64,000 nt of DNA, from positions 3,362,036-3,426,035 of the forward strand of contig NC_134524.1 of the NCBI RefSeq assembly GCF_027942865.1. Direction: 5' to 3'. Under the pieces are notes generated by a model, which worked only from the letters and a program-made list of their open reading frames with translations, searched no databases and was not told the DNA's origin. The position numbers and the translations under genes are program-made. Source of the DNA: Odontesthes bonariensis. Its lineage: Eukaryota; Chordata; Actinopteri; Atheriniformes; Atherinopsidae. This document shows, piece after piece, positions 56,301-64,000 of the stretch (positions are counted from its first letter, which is position 1; the number at the start of each line of letters is the position of its first letter).

Positions 56301-59300
56301 TTCCTGTTCGATAAAGGCAGGAAGCTGAAGCCTCTGAGGCTGCAGAGCGTCACTGCAGAGGAGATCTTCAGGAGGAGCCGCTCCATCGAGTGTTCTGTGG
56401 TCTACATCCGCCTGCAGGTACGTCTGTCCTAAAGCTTTCTGTCCATCTGTCCGAAAGCTTTCTGTCCATCTGTCCTAAAGCTTTGTGTCCTAAAGCTTTG
56501 TGTCCATCTGTCCTGCAGCTTTCTGTCCTAAAGCTTTCTGTCCATCTGTCCGAAAGCTTTCTGTCCATCTGTCCTAAAGCTTTCTGTCCATCTGTCCTAA
56601 AGCTTTCTGTCCATCTGTCCTAAAGCTTTCTGTCCATCTGTCCGAAAGCTTTCTGTCCATCTGTCCTAAAGCTTTCTGTCCATCTGTCCTAAAGCTTTCT
56701 GTCCATCTGTCCTAAAGCTTTCTGTCCATCTGTCCTAAAGCTTTCTGTCCTAAAGCTTTCTGTCCATCTGTCCTGCAGCTTTGTGTCCTAAAGCTTTCTG
56801 TCCATCTGTCCTGCAGCTTTCTGTCCTAAAGCTTTCTGTCCTGCTGCAACTTTCTGTCCGAGGCGGAAAACATCGATACTGAAACCAGCTTTTCTTTCAG
56901 CAGAGCAGCAAGGAGGAGCCTCAGAGGGAGGAGCCTCAGAGGGAGGAGCCTCAGAGGGAGGAGCCTCAGAGGGAGGAGCCTCAGAGGGAGGAGCCTCAGA
57001 GGGAGGAGCCTCAGAGGGAGGACATGGCTGCTGAAGATCCTACACCCGCCCACGTTCCACCTACACCTGCCCCAGACCCGACCAGATCCGCCCCAGATCC
57101 AAGCAACACCAAGTGAGTCACAAACAACTGTTTGTTAGCTTAAACTTTTCAGTCTCCAGCTGCCTCCCTGACCTCTGACCCCCCTGACCTCTGCTTCCTG
57201 TTCTTGTTCCCAGGGTTCAGGCTGACAGGAGGAGCTCCGGCACACCTCGGAGCAGTGAATCGGATAACTTTGTGGACCTCAGGATCCGCATCCTGGAGGA
57301 CCCGAGCATCAATGTGGTGTACCCCAGCGGTAAGTTTCCAGCTGTTCACATAAACCTGTGCAGTTATCAGTGCTGTTTGGATGCTTAGGTTCTCAGAAAC
57401 GACGGTTTCCGAACACGTCCCGTCCACTCTGAGCAGTATGTCCTGTTTAATTAGGACTCACAACAGTGTCTGTTTCTGAGGACACAGTTCTGTCTCACAC
57501 TGTGAGCTCCTGAGACGGACACCTGATGACGCTTCCTCTCTTCTCTCAGTGTTTCAGAGGTACCCGTTACTTGAGCTGCAGTGTCCCGTCGGCCTGAAGG
57601 AGGCGGAGTTCCTGCACCTGCTCCGGTCCACCTTTCCTCAGCTGACCGGCGAAGCCTTCGATTTCCTGGCCGGTCACGGAAGAAAGATCAAGCCCCTGAA
57701 AGTGGAGAATCTGACCCCAGAGGAGATCAGCAGGAGCTTCGGGTCCATCGGGGGCTCGGTGCTCTACATCCGACTGAAGGTCAGAGTGTTTTCCTTCCCG
57801 ATGCCCAGGCTTCACCTTAGGGGTGCGCGATCTGACGATATAAAATCGTGACTGGCGAGGAAGAGTGGAGAATCGCAGGCGATCTACCAAATTAGAGAAA
57901 CCGTATAGATCGCCTTTGCCAATCAGCGCAATGATTTTTATTTATTTTTTTTAATGCTGGTGTATGGTGTGTGTCCCCGTTAAAAGACACGGATACAGAT
58001 GTCCAGTTTGTGGTGGATTTATTTGGCATTTACACACAATAAACCCAGGGTGTACAGGCTAATGTTAGGTGAAAACAGCAAAGGGAAAATTACAAGCTGT
58101 TCACTGCTGCATCGGGAGGAGAAACGAAACTTTACAGCGACATCGTCTCACGCACAGGTGCGGTACATTCAGGAACATCGGAACGTCTATGGTGCGTTCA
58201 CGAACGTTGGACGTATGAAAACTCACCGTAAAACACAATATTAACTAGAAATGCACTCAGAGAGTGCAGACCTCCGCCAGGTCGCGCCACCTTGTGGCAG
58301 GTCGCAAGATTGCAGCACGAACAGACGAACATCCAGACAGACAAACCAACAGACTCGGGCGATCACATAACCTCCTTGGCGGAGGTAATTAATGTATTTA
58401 ACTGAAAATAACCAAACAACATGGGCTTTCTAACAGGTGGAGTCAATTCGTCATCAGTGGTTCGTTTTTCTAGTTCCGGTTGCTTCACTCTCACTGTGTC
58501 AGATGTCATTAATTAGATCATTATTTTTCATCTTGAATTGGCTTACAGTTGAATTACAATGTGTTGATTGCCAAATTCTTTCTTTTACTCCTTAGCTCTT
58601 CTGTGGTTCAGCATGTCGACTTAACTCTACTGTAATTGGTCTTTCTTTTTTTTTTTTTGGATGGAAGATCGTGATAAAAAAATCGAAATCGTGATTTTAT
58701 GCATCTGTCCTAAAGCTTTTTATGCAAAAAAATCGTGATACAACATTTTTCCATATCGCCCACCCCTACTTCACCTTGATGCTGCACCGCTGCTCTGTGT
58801 GTACTGAAGCTGTTTAACTGTGTGTGCTGTAGCTAAGTCGCCTTCTCATCTGGGTACAAAACTCTTCCAGAAACAAGACGAGGTCCAGGCCCGAGCCCTA
58901 AAGCGTCCTCCAGCCCTTTCTGATCGCACCCGGCTGTCTGCGAGGTATGTGTGAGGCCCGGACTTAAGTCTTATAAAGTCTTAATAAGTCTTAAAAAAAG
59001 TCGTACGTCTTAACCCATTGACGCCGGATGTTGCGCTACGCAACATTGTCCCTAACGCCGGTTGTTGCGTAGCGCAACATTGTTCATTTATCATTATTTC
59101 TAGACGCATGCAGCATGTAATGCACAATAATTGGTTCAAATACACAGGGGTGTTTTTTTTTGTTTTTTTTTTCAAGACCATGTGACCAAAAATATGTTAT
59201 GTGATGCGACGACAATAACACGTCAAACAATGTCAACGTCAAAAAAATAAATAAATAGTGCGTTTGTTGCTAATTTGACAGCTCGGATACAATGGCTGCG

Positions 59301-62300
59301 GTTAACGAGACATACTGTGACAGCGATGGAAGTGATCTGGAGTTGGAAGGGAATGATCAACAGAATTTATTAGAGGAAGATATAGTAGGAGATGTGCCGG
59401 AAGATCCCTTAGATAAAGAGCAGGAGTGGAATTTGTTTGGAGAGGATGAGGACGAGGACGAGGAATTTGTTGGTTTTCAAGTTGGCTGGCAGACCGCTGG
59501 ATTTCGCCCCCGACGTCAACAAAAGTTTACACGCACACCGGGGCTGAAGGTGCCAATATCTGAAGATGCGAGTCCTTTAGATGTGTTCTCGCATATTTTC
59601 ACTGATGAAGTTTGGGATATGTTGGTGACACAGACAAACGTATATGCGGACCAGGTGCGCAGCCACACACCATCCAATTCGAAGTGGAGCCCCGTGTCAA
59701 AGCAGGAGATGAAATCTTTCATCGGTCTCTGCCTAACTTTTGGAATAATCAAACTACCAACTCGCCGGGATTACTGGAGGCAGAGCAAGTGGCTGTATCA
59801 GACAAATGTCGCCCGAGTGATGGCACGAGATCGTTTCGACATGATCTGGAGGTAAATATTTATTCTTGCGCTTCATTTTGACGACTTCTCATTCTTATTT
59901 GAGTGGCGTTTATGTAAAAAAAAAAGAGCCCGGTGCGAAGTTTACAGTATAACTGCACAATGCAAGATATATTTTTATCATTCATTATTATTGCTGATAT
60001 TATTATTTTGCTATGACGTCTCTATCATGGCCAGTAATGTAGCTGAAGTGGTGCCTACTACTACTAATAATAATAATAATAATGATGATAATAATAGTAA
60101 TGATGATTAGTTATAGTATAGTAATAGTAGTGTAATAAATAGCAGCATTGGGTATTATCCTGAATCGTAAAGCAAAACTACATGAACCAAATGTCCAACA
60201 TTGATATAAAAAAAAAGTAACACAATCCAGCCAGCGAAAAAATTTTTAATTTTGAATCTTCACTCATATTTTTAGATATCTACATCTCCAAGACAACACT
60301 GATCCTGCAGTGGACAAGTCAGACAGGCTATGGAAACTGCGGTGCTTCTTGGATCTCCTCTTGAACCAATACCAGGCCCTTTATGAGGTGAATGGTATTG
60401 TGACCGTAGATGAGTCCATGGTAAAATACAAAGGGCGGCTGGCCTTCCGGCAGTACCTCCCCATGAAGCCAGTCAAATGGGGAGTGAAGGTATGGGTCAT
60501 GGCAGAAAGTAAAACTGGCTATGTCACCAGCTTTCAGGTCTATACGGGGGCCATAGAGGGCAAGGCGGAGCTCAACCTGGCGCACCGTATCGTCACCGAC
60601 CTGGTCAGCCCATACTATGGATCACACCTGTCTGTCTACATGGACAACTTTTACACCAGTGTGCCCTTGCTCGTTGACCTGAACGTAAGGGGGGTTGGGG
60701 CTTGCGGCACGGTTCGTGCAAACAGAAGGGGCCTACCAAAAAACAAAGAGCTCAGCAAGCAGGCTGGCATGGCTAGGAATCAGTATCGGGTGGCTCAACA
60801 GGATAAGCTGACCTTGTGTGTGTGGCAGGACACCAAGGCAGTGATGGTCCTGTCCAACCACCATGACCCCATGGCTTTGGGGACTGTGAAAAGGAGGGTC
60901 GAGGATCAGCGTCAGGTGGAGGTTGAGGTGCCAGCCTGCCTTGCTGACTACCAGCAACATATGAAGGGTGTAGACCTGCTCGACCAGATGGTAGGGTACT
61001 ACACACTGGAACACAGGTCTTTGAAGTGGTGGAGGAGGCTGTTTTTTTATTTTTTGTCCGTCACATGCTACAATTCCTTTGTGGCAGCCAGATCTGCTGG
61101 TGGAGATGCCTGGAAATACAGGAAGGTTGGCTACAAAGCCTGGTTGGAGGACTTGACGATGGAGCTGTGCGTCCCCGTGACCAAAAGAAGTGCTCCCCAC
61201 CAGCTGCTCCCCACCAGCCCATCTACATCTACAGCTTCTACTGGGCATGATCTGGCCAAGATAAATAAAAAAAGAAAGACCTGCAGGGAGTGTAGCAAAG
61301 ATAACACCAAGCGCCAAGGAACTACACTGATGGGATGCAGGCAGTGCAATATCCCCCTGCACCGCGAGTGCTTCATGCACCACGCCCTGAGAAAATAATG
61401 TTGTGTAGTAGTGTGTGTGTTTGTGTGTGTATTAACTCATCTTTTTCATTTTTTTAATGAAAATGTGTTGGTGTTAATGCTGAGTGACCATGATGGAATA
61501 AAAGCAGAAAATTTAACCTTTGAAATGCAACTTATTTCATGTCTTTATGTGTTTCAGAGGCTGAGATATTGAATTGTTCTTAGGTGTTTTCAATTAATTT
61601 TTTTTAGTTAAAAAAACCCTCAGGCATTGGGGACCTTTTCTAAAAACAGGCTTAGGCATTGGGCAGCCTTTTTTGCAGGTGCCTTCGGCGCCAATGGGTT
61701 AAATAAGTCTTTAAAAAAGTCTTAATAAGTCTTAAAAAAAAGTCGTACGTCTTAAATAAGTCTTTAAAAAAGTGTTAATAAGTCTTTTAAAAAAGTCTTA
61801 ATGATGGCTGAGGAGCGGCTCACCAGCAGCGGCCATGTTCCGTGCCTCCATTTTTGAGGCGGCTGACCGGAGCTGTGGCCGTAAGGTGGTCGGTGCCTGT
61901 CATGGCGGCAATCCCCGAACCCGCTGGTGGACACCAGTGGTGAGGGAAGCTGTCAAGCTGAAGGAGTCCTATCGGGCCTTTTTGGCCAGTGGGACTCTGG
62001 AAGCAGCTGATGGGTACCGACAGGCCAAGCGGAACGCGACCTCGGCGGTTGCTGAGGCAAAAACTCGGGCTTGGGAGGAGTTCGGGGAGGCCATGGAGAA
62101 CGACTTCCGGACGACCTAGAAGAAATTCTGGTCCACCATCCGGCGGCTCGGGGGGGAGGAGCGGTGCACCGTCAACACCGTGTATGGTGAGGGCGGGGCT
62201 CTGCTGACTTCATCTAGGGACGTCGTGAGTCGGTGGGGGGAATACTTCGAGGGCCTCCTCAATCCTACCGACACGCCTTCCGGTGAGGAAGCAGAGTTGG

Positions 62301-64000
62301 GGAGCTCGGACGTGGGGCCTCCCATTTCTGGGGCTGAGGTTGCCGAGGTGGTCAAAAAGCTCCTCGGTGGCAAGGCCCCGGGGGTGGATGAGGTCCGTCC
62401 TGAGTTCCTCAAGGCTCTGGATGCTTCAGGGCTGTCTTGGTTGACACGCCTCTGCAGCATTGGATGGACATCGGGGACAGTGCCTCTGGACTGGCAGACC
62501 GGGGTGGTGGTCCCCCTCTTTAAAACGGGGGACCAGAGGGTGTGTTCCAACTACAGGGGGATCACACTCCTCAGCCTCCCAGGTAAGGTCTATTCGGGGG
62601 TACTGGAGAGGAGGATCCGCCGGATAATTGAATCTCGGATTCAGGAGGTGCAGTGTGGTTTTCGTCCTGGCCGTGGAACAGTGGACCAGCTCTACACCCT
62701 CAGCAGGATCCTGGAGGGTGCATGGGAAGTCTACATGCCCAACCGGTCTACATGTCCAACGCTTCCCAGCGGCCGACGTTTCCCATCAGCCCGTTAATCC
62801 AGGACCTGCAGCAAAGCACCAGCCAGATGCTGGCAGCGAGAACACGGATGAGCTGTAACACCACGTTCCGGATTCTGAGATGGCCAAAACATTTCAGTGT
62901 GGAAAAGACGAGACGGCGCACATCACGCGGTTTGGATTGACCGATTTCATCAAGCGTATCTCTAAGTTAAGGACCCGTTCGTGCTGATGTACGACGAATA
63001 AACTCAGATATTTTGCAACTAAATTCCCAGCCTCCTTTTTTGGCAGTATGGATGTGAAATGGGTCTTAAATTGTATTACTTATGGTCTTTAAAAAAGTCT
63101 TAAAGTCTTAAATTTGACTTGTTGAAAGCTGCAGCGACCCTGTCCATGAGCTCAAGATCTGGCCAGATGTACCTCAGGCGGAGGTATCTGACATGGGGAT
63201 TAAAGGCGCCCACGGTGGACAGGAAACGAGCCTTTTCCCTGTTTGACCTCACATGGACCAAGACTTAAGCCCTATTCGGACGGGAGTAGTTTACTGGGGG
63301 TACCTGGGGTAAAGTAATAATAACCGGGAAATCTAGTCCCGTCCAAACGCGCCATGTCAGTAAAGATAGCGGAGTATGTCGGTCAACTTTGCAGAGAATT
63401 CTACCTCCTGTGAAACGGTCCGGAGTATCTACCATAGGTAATACTAATCCCGTGCGAATGCTACCTTCGGTAATAAGTACGGAATATGTCGTCAAATCCT
63501 TTTAAAGAGAGAAACAATTAGGTGTGTCTGTTTGCAAACATGGAGGTTCTGCATGAAGCGCTGCTTGCAAGCACGCATGTAGGCATGGTTGGCGCCATGT
63601 CTGTTTAAAGATGGGGATTACAGAAGTGAAATGAAGACGTGCATAGCATCCAGGATGTTACGGTTGTCCGTAACCAACAACTCCTCCCATGTTAGATGAA
63701 TATTACAGGGATTTCTTGTCCCGTCCGAATTGATAATTTCTTCTCCCTGGCGTCGTATGGTAACCAACATTACCATACGTCCCCCCATTGAACTAGTCCT
63801 GTCCGAATAGGGCTTTAGTCCGTATCCCTCACATGGACCCTGACTTTGTCCGGATCCCTCCCGTGTTTCTGAAGCAGATGTAACATGAGTGCCTGAAGAA
63901 GTGTGATGTGGCCCTAACAGCCGCTCTGTCGTTGTAGAGCGACGGGGAGCCTGAGGGAGGACCTGAGGGGCGTCATCCTCAGAGCTCTGCCGGCAGCGAG
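47396..64000 (+). CDS. Paralogue of the minus-strand zinc-finger gene, incomplete at window edge
   Basis: Exons are 47396..47657, 50881..50980, 52289..52416, 54193..54419, 54542..54627, 54710..54813, 56188..56417, 56901..57112, 57214..57329, 57550..57779 and 58871..58944, then probably 63938 onward. All are GT-AG with matching phases, about 590 codons so far. A possible cassette exon 48572..48652 (phase 1 to 1, DQQLFSLCEAGGGA) also fits. Exon 1 gives the coiled coil KTDILRTIICDKLTTAAQEI with MTVAEYEEEASVFRQEIER. Three copies of the unrecognised module follow, each preceded by a linker exon. Seven EEPQR repeats lie in the 56901 exon. No finger exon is inside the window; that it ends in C2H2 fingers is inferred from the divergent paralogue. 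Most introns hold large minisatellites; the last known intron holds the piggyBac. Confidence 0.72.
48572..48652 (+). other. Possible cassette exon of the plus-strand paralogue
   Basis: An AATCCTTCCAG acceptor precedes 27 codons that are open and acidic (EDQQLFSLCEAGG, PAEEEQHRNEP), ending at a weak GTAGGA donor. Both ends are phase 1, so inclusion or skipping keeps the frame between exons 1 and 2. It resembles acidic exons near the start of other teleost zinc-finger proteins. Confidence 0.45.
48728..49601. mobile_element. Foldback element with long inverted repeats, TTAA flanks
   Basis: Arms 48728-49130 and about 49209-49601 are near-perfect reverse complements around a 78-bp AT-rich loop. 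The ends are AGTGATACTCCGGAGTAG and its complement. TTAA occurs at both borders (48724-48727, 49602-49605), the target duplication of piggyBac-type elements. It has no ORF. Transcription through it, in intron 1 of the plus-strand gene, would yield a hairpin of about 400 bp. Confidence 0.85.
49755..50030 (-). mobile_element. L2-like LINE 3' end
   Basis: On the minus strand, TTTTTAAATCCAGGTTTAAA leads into a 3' UTR ending GTGCTTTATAAATAATTTGA and (TTTGA)-type tail repeats. The remaining intron, 50031-50880, is AT-rich, with CCCATATGGGCAAACACAGG-type words near 50693 and no gene. Confidence 0.65.
51312..52065. repeat. Minisatellite of CCTAAAGAAGT words in intron 2
   Basis: Variants of TCCTAAAGAAGTTCTGAAGG and CCTAAATAAGTCC are arranged in blocks of about 60 bp with GACGCCCTTAGG or GACACCCTTAAG markers. 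They fill most of the intron between exons 2 and 3 of the plus-strand gene. Confidence 0.9.
52289..54419 (+). other. Unrecognised two-exon module, copy 1
   Basis: Exon 52289..52416 ends LESLVFRIRILEDSQIEVLS. Exon 54193..54419 encodes VYQKYRLHTVKC, FLSLLRTTFPQLAAG, RKLQPLKVESLTPEQI and SSLYIRLK. Intron phase inside the module is 1, as in the other copies. Confidence 0.8.
52535..54085. repeat. AAAAGAGTCCC minisatellite in intron 3
   Basis: About 1.55 kb of AAAAGAGTCCC, AAAAGAGCCC, AAAAGAGTAAATAAGA(A/G)CCC words. The minus strand reads as long leucine/phenylalanine-rich ORFs (up to 345 codons), which are repeat artefacts. Blocks of about 420 bp recur (for example 53280-53540 and 53630-53830). 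Confidence 0.95.
54710..56417 (+). other. Unrecognised two-exon module, copy 2
   Basis: Exon 54710..54813 ends THVDLRIRILDSVVESLTP. Exon 56188..56417 encodes VYAKYPLQELQCPLGLQEP, FLQLLRSSFPQLAAG, RKLKPLRLQSVTAEEI and SVVYIRLQ. The two exons are separated by a 1.3-kb minisatellite carrying three truncated copies of the second exon's start. Confidence 0.8.
54830..56175. repeat. CTGTGACTCGG minisatellite with embedded exon starts
   Basis: Units of about 10 bp (CTGTGACTCGG, TATGACTCAGT) are joined by CTCAGACTCTGACTGACTCGG units towards the right. At about 55531, 55649 and 55842 the array contains CCCCTCCAG plus the first 60 or so bases of the exon that is complete at 56188. Confidence 0.95.
56420..56845. 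repeat. 21-bp minisatellite starting at a splice donor
   Basis: About 20 units of AAGCTTTCTGTCCATCTGTC plus CT, starting a few bases after the GTACGT donor of the 56188..56417 exon and filling most of the next intron. Confidence 0.95.
56911..57020 (+). repeat. Coding 15-bp repeat, seven copies
   Basis: GAGGAGCCTCAGAGG in frame encodes EEPQR seven times inside exon 56901..57112, giving an acidic/basic charged linker between module copies 2 and 3. Confidence 0.9.
57214..57779 (+). other. Unrecognised two-exon module, copy 3
   Basis: Exon 57214..57329 ends NFVDLRIRILEDPSINVVYP. Exon 57550..57779 encodes VFQRYPLLELQCPVGLKEA, FLHLLRSTFPQLTG, RKIKPLKVENLTPEEI and SVLYIRLK. This copy has the least repeat-disturbed introns. 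Confidence 0.8.
57818..58768. mobile_element. Non-autonomous hAT element with 8-bp target duplication
   Basis: Ends are TAGGGGTGCGCGAT and ATCGCCCACCCCTA. The octamer CTTCACCT flanks it exactly (57810-57817, 58769-58776). It has no transposase. A teleost repeat with GTGCAGACCTCCGCCAGG and CTCCTTGGCGGAGG is nested near 58262-58388. Confidence 0.88.
59014..61698 (+). mobile_element. Apparently intact piggyBac transposon
   Basis: The ends CCCATTGACGCCGG and CGGCGCCAATGGG are flanked by TTAA on both sides (59010-59013, 61699-61702), the canonical piggyBac target. It is 2685 bp and contains one transposase gene with intron and an AATAAA at 61497-61502. Two 15-bp hairpins (GTTGCGCTACGCAAC at 59030 and its complement at 59064) lie just inside the left end. 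It is inserted in an AAGTCTTA-rich simple repeat in an intron of the plus-strand zinc-finger-family gene. Confidence 0.93.
59292..61398 (+). CDS. piggyBac transposase, full length
   Basis: Two exons, 59292..59851 and 60276..61398, join in phase 2 (AG plus A, arginine; DMIWR then YLHLQDNTDP) to 560 codons, the usual piggyBac size. The N-terminus is acidic. The core shows DVFSHIFTDEVWDMLVTQTN, EMKSFIGLCLTFGIIKLPTR, VTVDESMVKYKGR (aspartate about 232), YMDNFYTSVPLL (about 310) and GVDLLDQMVGYY (about 420 and 423), matching the conserved catalytic aspartates. The C-terminus has a cysteine-rich CRECSKDN...CRQCNIPLHRECF domain, the end-binding zinc domain of the family. No stop or frameshift was found. 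It encodes excision and insertion at TTAA. Either a recent arrival or maintained by selection; a host role is not indicated because the transposon ends are present. Confidence 0.92.
61700..61802. repeat. AAGTCTTAA simple repeat flanking the piggyBac
   Basis: Degenerate TAAGTCTTTAAAAAAGTCTT words continue the pattern interrupted at 58975-59010 and reappear at 63055-63115. The words probably belong to one unclassified intronic repeat into which the piggyBac and a LINE inserted. Confidence 0.6.
61805..62755 (+). mobile_element. Rex3/RTE-like LINE fragment
   Basis: It encodes DRSCGRKVVGACHGG, WWTPVVREAVKLKESYRAF, VVSRWGEYFEGLLNPTDTP, GGKAPGVDEVRPEFLKALDA and QCGFRPGRGTVDQLYTLSRI. A stop lies at 62117-62119. 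The copy ends before the catalytic YADD and joins unrelated sequence. It is the third copy of this family in the window. The following 62770-63050 shows nothing recognisable. Confidence 0.88.
63268..63814. mobile_element. Harbinger-like MITE, complete
   Basis: Ends AGCCCTATTCGGACGGGAGT and ACTAGTCCTGTCCGAATAGG are imperfect inverted repeats flanked by TTA (63265-63267, 63815-63817). It is 547 bp, non-coding. The same family provides bases 1-52 of the window. Confidence 0.82.
63938..64000 (+). CDS. Probable next exon of the plus-strand paralogue, cut by window end
   Basis: The acceptor CTCTGTCGTTGTAG is followed by 63 GC-rich bases with no stop in the phase-2 reading (ATGSLREDLRGVILRAL) or the phase-0 reading (SDGEPEGGPEGRHPQSS). 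The preceding exon ends in phase 2. Identity cannot be settled without downstream sequence. Confidence 0.4.

Overview
The window is vertebrate, almost certainly teleost fish, nuclear DNA. Genes are split by GT-AG introns. The repeats are those of ray-finned fish genomes: RTE/Rex3-like and L2-like LINEs, hAT, piggyBac and Harbinger-like DNA elements, and a Ty3/gypsy element. The recognisable host genes belong to fast-evolving teleost families: Fc-receptor-like and B7/butyrophilin-like immunoglobulin receptors, and C2H2 zinc-finger proteins. Species cannot be fixed from the sequence.

Layout. (1) 1-10.5 kb: an immune-receptor cluster on the minus strand. Gene A (831-3193) has two Ig domains and an ITSM/ITIM tail. 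Fragment B (about 6850-7245) is a broken copy. Gene C (8101-10457) has two Ig domains and an arginine in its membrane segment. LINE and LTR fragments and minisatellites lie between them. (2) 10.7-16.6 kb: a Rex3-like LINE, split by an L2-like LINE, ending in about 0.95 kb of GATG/GACG repeat. (3) 17.7-29.7 kb: a plus-strand V-set Ig receptor with signal-peptide, IgV and membrane exons. A decayed gypsy element, itself carrying two DNA-element insertions, separates these from a second IgV/membrane exon pair whose membrane frame is broken. (4) 31.5-42.7 kb: a minus-strand 12-finger C2H2 gene that can be assembled from eight exons with matching phases and an open frame of 746 codons. Its introns hold huge minisatellites, MITEs and a hAT element. 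(5) 42.7-47.3 kb: a divergent intergenic interval holding a copy of the zinc-finger gene's 3' tail, a 3' retro-insertion with 14-bp TSD and an RNase H LINE with a perfect 15-bp TSD. (6) 47.4-64 kb: a plus-strand paralogue of the zinc-finger gene, incomplete at the window edge, with at least 11 exons, minisatellites in most introns, a 0.87-kb foldback element, a hAT element and an apparently intact piggyBac transposon.

The observation I would follow first is an unrecognised module of about 95 residues shared by the two divergent zinc-finger-family genes. It is built from a short RIRILED-type exon plus a roughly 77-residue exon ending LYIRLK. It occurs once in the minus-strand gene and three times in the plus-strand gene. 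With its linker exon it forms a three-exon unit that starts and ends in phase 0, so the unit can be duplicated without breaking the frame. Its primary pattern suggests a small beta-grasp/PB1-like fold, which is inference only. Exon models were built by hand from splice signals, phases and paralogue comparison; no transcript evidence was available.
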